A DNA stretch of 64,000 bases from Cyclaneusma minus (lineage: Eukaryota > Ascomycota > Leotiomycetes > Marthamycetales > Marthamycetaceae), in NCBI GenBank assembly GCA_037179335.1, contig JAKZHN010000030.1, positions 372,001 through 436,000 on the forward strand, given 5' to 3'. A program made the translations under genes and the position numbers. Shown here piece by piece: positions 48,037 through 57,955 of this stretch. The notes beneath the pieces were generated by a model that was given only the letters and a program-made list of their open reading frames with translations, searched no databases and was not told where the DNA came from. Positions within the stretch are counted from its first letter, which is position 1. The number at the start of each line of letters is the position of its first letter.

Positions 48037-48289
48037 CAGTGGGACTACAAAAGTCTGAACCCCCTTCCTGTCTCAAACGTGTGGCAGTAGTCAGCTGGTA
48101 TGTATTGAAATCTTTACAATATTTAAGAATATTCCTAATTATTGGGAATATTTCCAATTATTTGGGATATTCCCAATTACTGGGGATATTCCCAATCACT
48201 GGGGATATTCCCAATCACTGGGATTATTTCCAATTACTGCGAATATTCTTAAATATTGAAGGGGGGTTCAGACTTTTGTCGCATGACTG
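48037..48289. mobile_element. Tc1/mariner-type MITE (253 bp) with TA duplication
   Basis: TA flanks the element at 48035-48036 and 48290-48291. Both ends start CAGT and, after seven unmatched bases, share ACAAAAGTCTGAACCCCC in inverted orientation. CAGT ends with TA duplication are usual for Tc1/mariner-derived MITEs. The interior (48118-48260) is a tandem array of GGAATATTCCCAATTACTG-type units; no coding capacity. Confidence 0.9.
48118..48260. repeat. Tandem minisatellite of 19-20 bp units inside the MITE
   Basis: About seven imperfect copies; the best-conserved ones read GGGATATTCCCAATCACTG. Each unit contains a short palindrome (GGAATATTCC or GGGATATTCCC). The same unit recurs at 13850, 19480, 35898 and 55606. 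Confidence 0.85.
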
Positions 48290-48300
48290 TAAATAGAGGA

Positions 48301-48552
48301 TCAACTGATGATTATCGCCCCGGCATTTTGAAATACACCCATAATTGGCACAAATAAAGACACAAACCAGGTTACAAAAATGGTCCCAGCCATGCTTGTG
48401 CCAGGCCTCTGCCTTATGGCAGCAGTATGAGCGACATAGTTTCCAACGAGAAAAATAACGACGTCTGTCCATTGAGTTGGCACACACACCAAACCAGGTT
48501 GACCGTGATCTGTTGCCCCGGCGGGTAGAGTGATGTTGGTAACAGAGGCCAT
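48301..48552 (-). pseudogene. N-terminal fragment of a multi-pass membrane protein gene
   Basis: 83 codons from an ATG in ideal context (ACCATGG) encode MASVTNITLPAG, then QPGLVCVPTQWTDVVIFLVGNYVAHTAA with a probable membrane helix, then a second hydrophobic segment (GTIFVTWFVSLFVPIMGVF). This resembles the start of much longer Pezizomycotina membrane proteins of unknown role (my recollection, not checked). The frame stops at 48301, and 11 bp beyond lies the 253-bp MITE; no continuation exists on its far side, where the GT90 3' region follows. The gene is probably truncated; a genuine small two-span protein cannot be excluded. Confidence 0.5.
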
Positions 48553-48601
48553 GGTTATGGTTCAGGGATGGGGAAGCGTCGATTACGGCGAAGTTTCGAT
48601 G

Positions 48602-48680
48602 GTGAAGTGTGAGCGCTGAAGTGTGAACAGCAAAGTGTGGACAGTGAAGTGTGGGTGGACAATGAAGTATGACCTGAAGT
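48602..48680. repeat. Imperfect tandem repeat upstream of the membrane-protein fragment
   Basis: About five copies of a 13-18 bp unit, consensus GTGAAGTGTGRACA. It lies 50-130 bp upstream of the ATG at 48552, where a promoter would be. Confidence 0.7.
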
Positions 48681-49825
48681 CAGGAGCGTAGCTTCAGGTT
48701 CCCAAACTTGAAACATCAAGAGCAAGTCTTTCGTTGTGCTTCATTGAAGGCCTTGATATCCATATAGACAAAGCTGGTGGTATTATATCCGCGCAGGACG
48801 TTGTAGGACATGCGGCTCTTAACTTGCGATCCACTGGAAGCAGGCCATTCGATATGGGCGGCTAGCCATGCCCGCTATCAAGACTTGAAGAGCTCCTTAT
48901 CTTGCTTGGGCCGATCCACAGCCAACTGTAATTCAGGGCGTGACATTGCCTGGCAAATGTCTCCCCTCTCTCCAACGTACATGAGAGGCTTTTGTCTTGC
49001 AGTCCACTTAACGAAGTCTAAATACAAATGATGGGTAGCATTGGCGCCTAAATATAGCCACATTGGCTATCTGGTTTATTTGGATCAATTCTTTCCGAAT
49101 AACTGGGGACTTGACTTGCAGCTTACCTTGAATGAAAGCATGCCGGTTGATACAGACGGCAGATCGAGCGCTTAACACTGGTGGGCTGTCGAGCGAATCA
49201 GCATCTCGGCCCCCAACTACTTGCAGGAGCCATGCCCCTCCTGAATACTGGAGCACGGCAGTCTATTTGCTGGAGGTATGGCTCACCCGACACTTCGATA
49301 GATGAAAGCAGATTTACGTTCACTTGACGTTCTCGTGGCTAGTAAGACAGCTAGCAAACAGAAGGAAAACAAGAATACGGGAAAGAACAGAAGAAAACAG
49401 AACAGAACATGAGGAAATGCACCCTCTACCAACCCGATAGCTGGCCCTATAATCCCCGCTAATCCTCCACTCCCAGCCTGCCTCGTCACCCAATAGACTC
49501 CTGACACACTTTTGGAGAGAGATCGTGCTTCCCTTTTCCCCCCCTAATTCCTTGGGTCGCTCTGAATTCCTTGGAATTCTCCATCCGCGAGCCCTGCACC
49601 ACTGGAGCAGGCTCGTGAAAACCGAATAGCTCATTGACAAAACACACTGTGGGCACCCAACGTCACCCGCGCTTCTTGGTGACTAGCTGAATAGAGCCCG
49701 TATGTAAGCTAGGTAAGACTGTATCAACAAATAACTCCCTGCTTTTCCCATAAACATGTTGCCCAGACTCAAGCCACCCCGAGCAAACCTCGACGCCAAA
49801 ACCTGTCACACATGGAAGATCAAGA
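48681..49825. other. Intergenic, no gene seen
   Basis: About 1.1 kb. Frames on both strands (for example 49320-49640, minus) lack motifs and good starts. The right end is the 3' region of MSH3. Confidence 0.45.
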
Positions 49826-52800
49826 TCACAACTCCTCAACCCCCCGCCTCAACATCTCCAACTGCTCCTCCATGCTCATGGCCTCCGCATCAACAGCAGA
49901 AGGCTCCAGCAACCTACCAACAAGGTGTCCCAAAGAAGCCATCTTCTTCCTCCTCCCCTCCTCCTCCAACTCTCGACTCTTAACACCAGCAAGCGCCAAC
50001 ACCGACTGCGGAATATGCGCCAAGCGCGCCACATTCAAGCCATAGCTACGATGCGACACGCCCGGCTCCACCGTATACAAGAACGTGATTTCCTCATCAT
50101 CCTCGGCCGAGTCTTCTCCAACTTTATGACTCGCAAATCCCATATGCACATTCCTCAGCTCGCCCTGCTTAAACATCTTCTCCATCTTTGCAAGTACCTG
50201 ATAATGCGTGACAAAGAGACATAGACCCTTGCGCTCCCTAATCACATATTCGAGCACACTGCCTGCAATTGCCACACCATCGTGCGTGCTTGTGCCTCGA
50301 CCTAACTCGTCGAGAATCACGAGAGAGCGCTCACTGGCTTTCTTCAGGATCTCGGACGTCTCAGATAGCTCAACCATGAATGTCGATTCTCCTTTCATGA
50401 TATTGTCCGAGGCGCCCATACGGGTGTGGATGCTGTCGAACAGACCTAGCGTCGCGGACTCGCACGGGAGGTAGGATCCCAGCTGTGCCATCAACACAAG
50501 CAAAGCGGTTTGACGGATGTAGGAGGACTTGCCGCCCATGTTTGGACCGGTGATCAACAGCGCCCTGGGATGGCTACCGCCATTGCCATTGTCGTTGTGC
50601 CCAGGCGGTGCATTGGAGAGGCGCGTTGAGTTTGGAATATAGGAATCTTGCAACAGCTGCTCGATCATGGGATGACGTCCATCCTCGATGAGAATTTCAG
50701 GGTGCTCTGAGAACTCTGGCTTGACATATCCCGGCTGCGATGCAACTTGTGCGAGCGAGAGCAAACAGTCGAGAGTTGCGAGACTCGTCACAATGTCGCG
50801 AAACTGCGAATAGTGCCCTGCGATCTCAGCTAGCATTTCTGCGAATGCCAGATCGCAAGCTGCGGCTAGCGATTCTTTGTGCTGGTCGCGCTCGCGAATT
50901 AGCTTTACGACTTCAGGGGTGTGGAAGCGGGAGCACTTTTTGGTGCCGGAGATTTTCATCCAGGAGGCGGGGACGCGATTGATGTCGGAGGGCGAGACTT
51001 CAATTAGGTATTCGATTCCGGCAACGGTTACGTATTGGACGTTCTTTTTCTTGAGTGTCGAGGCGGCGATGGGTCGATGCTCTTCAAGATCGTGTTCTAC
51101 GGAGGCAATGCCCAGTTTGTGGTTGTTGATGGCGTCGGACTCGTAGTCTTCGTGAAAGAAGGCATATTTGTCGTCGGCGCGTGCGGCTTCTGCGTTGATC
51201 TTGTCGAGAAAGGAGATGATGGCGGGGCCAATTGTGGGAAGAGCTGTAAACATGGCGTTCAGGAGAGGGGATTCAAAACCAGCAGTGTCTGAGCCACTGA
51301 GATTTGCGAATTCAGTGGTGATGCGCTGCATGGTCTGAAGGACCGTAAGCAGTTCAGGACGAGTGCATTTGCCATAGTAGATACGCAGGAGACTGCGTTC
51401 AAGATCTGACTTGGTCTTCGAGAGCAATGATTTCAGTCTCTCGATGAGAGAGTGGGATGGGTTATCTTTGATCTCGGTGACGGCAGCAAGACGCTCTTCG
51501 AGACGGACACGGTCGATAAGGGGACGGCCAACCCATTTTCGGAGAAGACGTTGGCCAAATTTGGTCTGTGTTTTGTCAAGGGCCCAAAACAGGCTGCCGT
51601 GTTCAGAACTATCGGTCGAGTTACGGTAGACTTCGAGACTGGTCAGGGTGTTGCCATTGAGCATCATGTGGGATCGAGCACTGAATGATTGGAAGTATTT
51701 AGTAAGATCAAAAACATGCTCCAGACCGTATTCGGTCATGTGTTTAATCATAGCTGACAGACAGATGGTGACTGGTTCTGACAACTTGAGGACCTTGTCA
51801 AGCAGATTTGCAGCTCGGTCATCTTCTGTGTTGCTATGGGCTTTCATTTTCCCAGCGTAGAACTGTGCCACGTGGGAGTATGAAGAAGCTGCCATAGTCT
51901 TGGGCTTCTCGACTCTTTCGACGCGAATCTTGTCACCAAATACGTTGGTACTGCTTCCAGACAAGTGCTGTACAAGCTTCTCCGTAGCTTTGGTAAGTTC
52001 CCCGACGATGAGAAACTCACAGGGTGAGATATGCAGCAAACGAGTTTCAATCTCGCTCCTCATGAATCCATCCTCAAAGTTGTCGTATATGACATCGCCA
52101 GTTCCGGGTTGGACTGCAAGAATTCCAACATCCACTTTCTCGTCTGTGCCCCATCCTTTGGCCTTAGTCTCTGTGATACATAGGAGATAGCCCGTAGCTG
52201 GAGCTCCTCCCGAAGGAGCATCAGGTTGATCCAAGCCTTCGATGTCATCGATATAAGTGCCCTTCGTGTACAGGTTTGTGAGCTTGCGGATAAAAGGGGT
52301 ATTCCGGTTATCACCAGCTTTCTTGAGAGCCGCCGTTTCAATCTGCCGTACCACACCCACTTTATGCCCAGCAGCTACCAGTCGTTTCGCATGTACCGGA
52401 AGTCGATGGACGGGTATGCTCGCAGATGCGAATCGATCGAGATGAGCCTCGGCTGGATGCTCGTCGTATCTGAATTTTCCGGGGATACAGACGATACTGA
52501 GCTCTTTCGCAGCAACCCTAGCATCCTCGCCGAAGAATTTGAACTTGTACCCCACTTCCACAATCAATATTGCGTCCATATGCTTCCGCTTGATGTCGAG
52601 GAACTGGATCTCCATTGGAGTCAGTTTCCCCGTCTTTGCTCCTTTTTTCTTCGTTGGTGCTGGAGCTGGTCGTTCGTCGTCGTCTTCGCCGCCCTCTTCA
52701 TCCAACTGCGCCGTTTCTTCCGAGATTTCGATATTACGCCGCTTGATCTGCGCGATACTGTCGGGATGGCCGAGCTTCTGCACAAACTTCCTGTGCAGTA

Positions 52801-53302
52801 GCTCCTTCTGTTTTCTCACGGAGTCATCGTCGTCGTCGTTTTCCCCCTCCTCCGCGGCCGGACGGGCGGCGCTCTGGCTCGAGCCATTAAACAGATACTT
52901 TGAGGTTCTCGGTGGCCCTTTGGATGCGGTCGCGTTCGACTTGCCTTTTGCGCTGGCAGAGGGTTGATGGTTGAAGTTCGAGGCAACGAACAGGCTTTCT
53001 TCGTCGTCTTCCTCGTCGTCATCGGCATCGCCTTTCGCTCTCTTGGCTGGTCTCTCTAAGCCAGTATTTCCCCTGTCGGCATCTTCGGTAAGAGCTCGCT
53101 TCGATGCAGACGCGTTTCTTCTGACTGGAGCACGTATGTCATCGTCGTCATCGTCATCGCTCCCGTCTTGGGCGTTTGTTGCCGCGCTGTTCGTTTGCTG
53201 AGGCTTCTGAGTGGCTTGTGTCGATTTCGGAGTAAAAAAGCTTGCAATAGACTGCTGCTTCTTACCCTGCGAGGCCTTGGGGGCGGCCTTGGGGGCTACC
53301 AT
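49826..53302 (-). CDS. MSH3: DNA mismatch repair protein MSH3 (MutS homologue)
   Basis: Partner of MSH2 in MutSbeta, which recognises insertion/deletion loops. Single exon, 1,158 residues, typical for fungi. The N-terminus has a PCNA-binding box QQSIASFF (residues 16-23), then an acidic/basic disordered region with several Asp/Glu runs. The mismatch-binding domain contains KRKHMDAILIVEVGYKFKFF, where the MSH3-type Tyr-Lys replaces the Phe-x-Glu of MSH6. Connector, lever and clamp regions follow, then the ATPase: Walker A TGPNMGGKSS near 916, then ESTFMVELSETSEIL, Walker B SLVILDELGRGTSTHDG and FVTHY. The tail ends MSMEEQLEMLRRG. No introns, unlike most genes here. Confidence 0.97.
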   Translation of the reverse strand: MVAPKAAPKASQGKKQQSIASFFTPKSTQATQKPQQTNSAATNAQDGSDDDDDDDIRAPVRRNASASKRALTEDADRGNTGLERPAKRAKGDADDDEEDDEESLFVASNFNHQPSASAKGKSNATASKGPPRTSKYLFNGSSQSAARPAAEEGENDDDDDSVRKQKELLHRKFVQKLGHPDSIAQIKRRNIEISEETAQLDEEGGEDDDERPAPAPTKKKGAKTGKLTPMEIQFLDIKRKHMDAILIVEVGYKFKFFGEDARVAAKELSIVCIPGKFRYDEHPAEAHLDRFASASIPVHRLPVHAKRLVAAGHKVGVVRQIETAALKKAGDNRNTPFIRKLTNLYTKGTYIDDIEGLDQPDAPSGGAPATGYLLCITETKAKGWGTDEKVDVGILAVQPGTGDVIYDNFEDGFMRSEIETRLLHISPCEFLIVGELTKATEKLVQHLSGSSTNVFGDKIRVERVEKPKTMAASSYSHVAQFYAGKMKAHSNTEDDRAANLLDKVLKLSEPVTICLSAMIKHMTEYGLEHVFDLTKYFQSFSARSHMMLNGNTLTSLEVYRNSTDSSEHGSLFWALDKTQTKFGQRLLRKWVGRPLIDRVRLEERLAAVTEIKDNPSHSLIERLKSLLSKTKSDLERSLLRIYYGKCTRPELLTVLQTMQRITTEFANLSGSDTAGFESPLLNAMFTALPTIGPAIISFLDKINAEAARADDKYAFFHEDYESDAINNHKLGIASVEHDLEEHRPIAASTLKKKNVQYVTVAGIEYLIEVSPSDINRVPASWMKISGTKKCSRFHTPEVVKLIRERDQHKESLAAACDLAFAEMLAEIAGHYSQFRDIVTSLATLDCLLSLAQVASQPGYVKPEFSEHPEILIEDGRHPMIEQLLQDSYIPNSTRLSNAPPGHNDNGNGGSHPRALLITGPNMGGKSSYIRQTALLVLMAQLGSYLPCESATLGLFDSIHTRMGASDNIMKGESTFMVELSETSEILKKASERSLVILDELGRGTSTHDGVAIAGSVLEYVIRERKGLCLFVTHYQVLAKMEKMFKQGELRNVHMGFASHKVGEDSAEDDEEITFLYTVEPGVSHRSYGLNVARLAHIPQSVLALAGVKSRELEEEGRRKKMASLGHLVGRLLEPSAVDAEAMSMEEQLEMLRRGVEEL

Positions 53303-54415
53303 GATTTCTGGCTGGTCTCAGGAATTACATTGAAGGACAATGGAGTGAGTTCTGGCTGCACTATTCAATGTTGGCTTCCGGAAGACGCGGGGCGCGACTT
53401 TTCGCGTAAATGACGCCACCAAACCAACTATTTCGGTGTAGCTGGGATAAATTGAATACATGTTCAGGCACTCATTGTTAAATATAGCTCTACTTGCTAA
53501 TGATCAATCAAGTATTTGAGCATAAGTACTGTCCCAGCTTATTAAAAATGGAACTACTAATGAGCAGCCAAAAGCGTCTCCAATCCCTCTCTTATATATT
53601 TCAGCCCAACTCAAACCACCACCCTACGCATATAACTTGCCAGCGCAGCGTCACCTATCCCTTAAAATTCAGGGGATTTCAGCCGTATAATTAGTTTTCC
53701 GCAATTTCTATTATTGCATGCTGTAACAGGGGTGTGAAATAATGGATTTTCGTCACATAAGTAAAATTGATTGGCTGTCAGTAATTCCGAAATTCCACAG
53801 CACCTCATTGGCTGCGCTTTGATGAATACGAGCGGAGCGCGGAGCAGCCATTTTTCCTTTCGCTGTTGCGGCCCCCGACAAATTACATAACTAATAAATA
53901 CACAACTACAAATCTGTATAAGCTGGGAGAGAATCCAGCTATGTTTGGCTGCCCAAGACCTGGCTTGCCAGGTGGTAGGTAGGCTGGTTACTTAAGGTAC
54001 TGTTGAACAGCGAGCTGGCTCCTTATGTCAGCTATTAGTCAGCTAGAGTCCTGTATATTGCGCGGAAGAGAGCGAGAGGCGAGAGCGCTTCCGTCTTTCC
54101 GTCCAGCCTTTAGTCTTCCCATTCTCTTCTTTCGTTGATTCTTCAATCGATACACACAAACTTGTATCAGAGTTCATGGGTTGAGCGACATTCGAGAAGT
54201 TCCTAGTTTCCTCGAGAGCAGGCATTGACCCGCTCTCTGAAACGCATGTATAAAATTTATAGCGAAACAATAGCATCTAACCATCGAAGTTCTAGCCCGC
54301 ACCATTCGTGAGACTACTGTTTCCTAAGGTACGTATCTGTCGAAGGCACAAATCCAGCCAACCTGGGATCTCTATCAACTACCTTTGTAAGTGACGTGGT
54401 GTTGCAAAGAGAAAG
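53303..54415. other. Intergenic, no gene seen
   Basis: About 1.1 kb between the MSH3 start and the NLR stop, with AT-rich patches near 53480-53600 and 53690-53910. No coding exon or clear repeat recognised. Confidence 0.45.
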
Positions 54416-57273
54416 CTAACTACCATATGTGCCCCTGAGGGCGGGGATGCTTGCGCCGGATTTTTTATGTACCGCATCCCAGCTCTGCGACAGTGACTTG
54501 ATCGCAGCTCCGTTCGAGACCAAGAGATCGCGCATTTCATTGTGTTCGTAGATCAATGCCCAGTGCAGCGCCGTCTCACCGGCCTCGTTCTGAGCGTCGA
54601 CATTTGCGCCGGCCGCAAGCAGGATCTGAACACTCTTCATGTGGCCGCGATAGCAAGCCTGTATTAAGGGGCTTGAGTGGTAGCGGCCCCCTTTGGATCC
54701 CACCGTGCCCATTTCATCACCTAGCTCGATGAGAGTGGATAGAAGATCAGTCAAGCCGTACGAGGCGGCGACGTAGATCGGCGTTGTGGATTTCTGGTAT
54801 GTCTCTGATGTCAACGACCGCCACAGGAGGCTGACAAAGGTCCCAAAGGACCCTCCTTTGGGCATGCGCCGCGTCGAGAAGAACGCGATGATGTCGCCTT
54901 TGTCCGATGTGTCGAGTAGGAACTCGCATTTTCTAAGGTGCGTGCCGAAGTTCTGGGCTGCATATTGCAAGAAGGGGTATTCTTCAGTGTGTCTTGCAAT
55001 GCGTGTGGGACTGCTGTAGCCTATGTTGAAGGCTGGAATATTCAGATAGATGAGGCAGCTACGAGCGAGTGACAGATTTGCACTGTCAGTGTCGAGAGCA
55101 TAGAACGCAGCTCGAGATTTCCGTATACGCTCAGAGACGAGATATTCTTGCACGGAGTAATGAGCAAGTCGCAGCTCAAGAAAGCGCTTTCTGTGGTCGT
55201 TGAAACGCGGAAAGTCAGCATGACCTTCGACCACTGTCGCTAAAGTCGAGCATATGGACAGTATTTGGCGTGGTTGGAGGAGGCGCTGCTCCAAGTTGAA
55301 GGATTTGGAAGCTAAGTCGATGGCGAGGAGTTCTGCGGCTTCATCGAGACTCACGGGAACCTCGGAGAATGCAAGGATTTCGAGGACTCTCCGAACACTT
55401 GGGGCATGCTCTTCGTCGATTGAGCATAACATGCGCTCGTAGGTCTCGTCAAGAGTCTTTGGCAATGACTGGAGGGCTTGCTTCAATGCACTCAGTGTGA
55501 GGCATTTTCGTAAAACGTCGAGCTGACAGACTGCCCAGCGGAACCTACGTCTTGAATTAATACAGTGCCATGAAAGATGCCTGAACACGGGTGAGATCAG
55601 TGGAGAAATATTCCCAATCACTCGAAATACTTCCAATTGCTTGGAATGTCCCAAATGAATTGGGAATGTTTCGGGTTATTTGGAATATTCACAATCATCC
55701 AGAGACTGTAGACCGCACTCAGACTTTTTTTCTCCCCCGTAAGACCTTATGGAGTTGATTTGAATAGAGAGCGCTTACATGCCGGACGATTTTGCCATCA
55801 AGGTGTTCTCGATATGAGTCTTAATGTTGGAAGGGAGCGCGTTGAGTTTCTCATCGGTTTCAAACCTCCGAGTGATATACAGCAGTATATCATGATCAAC
55901 AGACGAGCCGCCAAGCGAAATGGTACTTGTCGTCATAGATTCCATGATTTGGGAGTCCTCAAAGAACTGACGGCTTGTCGAAAGGATGCGTAAACCCGGA
56001 AATTCCCAAGACATGATCAAAGCCAAGGTCTGCAGCAAGTGCTCGGTTTCCAAAGACTCGTCCAGAGCATCAATCACCAAGAAAACTTGCTTATAAGCTC
56101 CGATCAAATTCTTCAGAACCTCCAACAAGACTTCTTCGGATGGACTTCTTTTTCCATCTTGAGACTCGTTGTAATACTTGACGAGGATGTCTGGGAGACC
56201 GTCTTCGTTTTGCTGTGCCAGTAGCTGGGTGACAAACGATCGAAGCATGGTTGAGACTTGTCTTTTCTCGGTTTCCATGAAATCAAAATAGAAATATGCG
56301 ATAGCAGTCAAAGGCTTCCGGAGACTTTCCTCGAAGAGGCTCTCAATGATAGTAGAACTAAGCAGGTAACCATATATTAGCAGGAGTAATATCGTCAGAA
56401 ACTAAACAAGCCTCAGGATGAAACTTACCATATCACAGTCTTCCCAGAACCCGCTGTTTCTTGATTTTAGCAGACGCATTGGCGATTCTATCACTGGTGG
56501 ATGCTCACCGATGCCGTGAATCCATAGGAACGAGTTGGGGCCTCCTTTCCAGAACGGGTATTGCTTTAAATCCATTATCCACTGGCCGGTCTTATCTTGA
56601 CGCTTCTCACAAGCAGCCCGATGATTCGTATACGGATCGGGCGACTTGAGCCATCGAACCACAGATAAATGAAATCCGTTCAGATTGGTGCGGGCGAAAT
56701 GCTGGGTCAACAATGCAATGTCATTGTGGATGTCTATCGTAAGAGACCTGTCTCAAGACTGGTTTAGTATCCGGTGATTTCCATTTCCCATGAATCACGG
56801 TCTTTGTTCCACCTCAGCGACTGTACTTGAAAGATAACTCACGTCTGATCAGTCGCAAGAGCGAGATTAAAGCTTGCCTTGACGCTCTGCAAATGCTGAA
56901 GGATCTTCGCAACCTCCTTCTCTTTCAACGGCCATACGACAAGCTGCCCCAGTTTCTGCATTCGAGATCGAGGCTCTGAGAGCCTTTCCTCGAGTCTGGA
57001 GAGCTCATCCTTACACTTCATCAGAGCCCCGTCCGGACGACAGAGCTCAACGCTTGCTGACAAGCGAGTCTTCGACTGTGCTTCGTCTTGCTCCACCAAG
57101 CGGAGTATGCTTTCCATAATGTCGCGAAGATCATTCAGCTCGTCAATGATTGATAGGATTTCTTTCCTCGCTCCTTTCACGCCCGCGCGGTATTCATAAC
57201 AAAACGATATCACGCTGCCGGTAAGCTGTAGGACGCCAATGACACTGGCAGCAACACCCAGCACTTCAGCCAT
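54416..57273 (-). CDS. NLR-like STAND protein: fungal N-terminal domain, NACHT, ankyrin repeats
   Basis: Signal-transducing NTPase of the fungal NLR type, a class linked to non-self recognition. Exons 57273-56843, 56747-56509, 56453-56429, 56357-55779 and 55544-54416 give 800 residues in one frame. The N-terminus (MAEVLGVAASVIGVLQLTGS) belongs to the N-terminal domain common in fungal STAND proteins. The NACHT P-loop GIAGSGKT (222-229) exists only after joining exons 2-3-4; exon 3 is only 25 nt. Walker B is VFLVIDALDES (323-333). The helical region continues MFRWAVCQLDVLR, SLPKTLDETYERML and LAHYSVQEYLV. C-terminal ankyrin repeats (about 678-785) include SPLIQACYRGHMKSVQILLA and ETALHWALIYEHNEMRDLL. 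Intron 4 (234 bp) contains MITE-like repeats. Only about three ankyrin units remain, fewer than in many relatives. Confidence 0.9.
55596..55734. repeat. MITE-like repeat inside NLR intron 4
   Basis: Five degenerate GGAATATTCC-type units at 55606-55700 (for example GAAATATTCCCAATCACT) are followed by CTCAGACTTTTTTTCTCCCC and then TA. The right part resembles the AAAAGTCTGA-type end of the 48037 MITE in inverted orientation. The left end is not clear. Confidence 0.65.
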
Positions 57274-57955
57274 GGCTTGACGCTAGAAATTTTCCCCAGG
57301 CGACGACGTGATGACATTCGAGGCCCAGAATCTGATTGTTGCAAAGTCTTTGGCCACAGGAACCATTTCGCAACAGGAAAAGGGCCCAGAGTCGGATAAA
57401 TACAAATTGAATGTTACGGATTGTCGGTAGAAAGAAGAGGAGACTCGAGACGTAATCACGTAAAGAAGTGGGGAACTGAGCCTTTTGTACAACACTCGTA
57501 CTGCGTCGCAGTCACCCGACCTTGCATACCTTCCATATTGACTAAGCCAGGGGAGAAAAAGTCCGACTGATCTCCATTTTCAGTTGATTCACAAGTTTCG
57601 AAAACAAGTAATGAAAGGTAATAGGGAGTAAAAGAAAAAAAACCTGGATATGAACATTGCCCTCGCCTCACCATGTCATTATTTACACGGCAGGATAGGA
57701 ATCTAAGTACCTCTTGAAGAACAAAAACAACCCGCGGAGCGTCTGCCACCATACGACGTACAAGAGTTTCCCAGGAAAGAGTCGTCAGGGGCCATATCTG
57801 AATTCTATCTAAATCTGTCAATATCTAGAGAAACTAATCATTATCGTCATTCCTTATCTCCGGTCGTGCCTCATGTCTCACGATTGCTTTCTCCAGAGTC
57901 AGGCCTACCCGACTCAACTAGAGCTTCATCTCCATACCAAAACTTGCCTCGTCAG
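57274..57955. other. Upstream region of the NLR gene
   Basis: About 0.7 kb between the NLR start codon (-) and the stop of the next minus-strand gene. A 121-codon minus-strand frame at 57456-57821 lacks any motif and is not annotated. Confidence 0.45.

Noticed and set aside
48118..48260. Possible CRISPR-like array
   Set aside because: Units are contiguous without unique spacers, inside a TA-flanked MITE, in a fungal genome.
52226..52801. 191-codon plus-strand frame opposite MSH3
   Set aside because: Shadow of the MSH3 coding strand; no motif of its own.
53690..53910. AT-rich patch after MSH3 as a second RIPped element
   Set aside because: Too short, with no inverted or direct flanking repeats and mixed base composition.
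57456..57821. 121-codon minus-strand frame upstream of the NLR gene
   Set aside because: No motif, no good start context and no spliceable partner.
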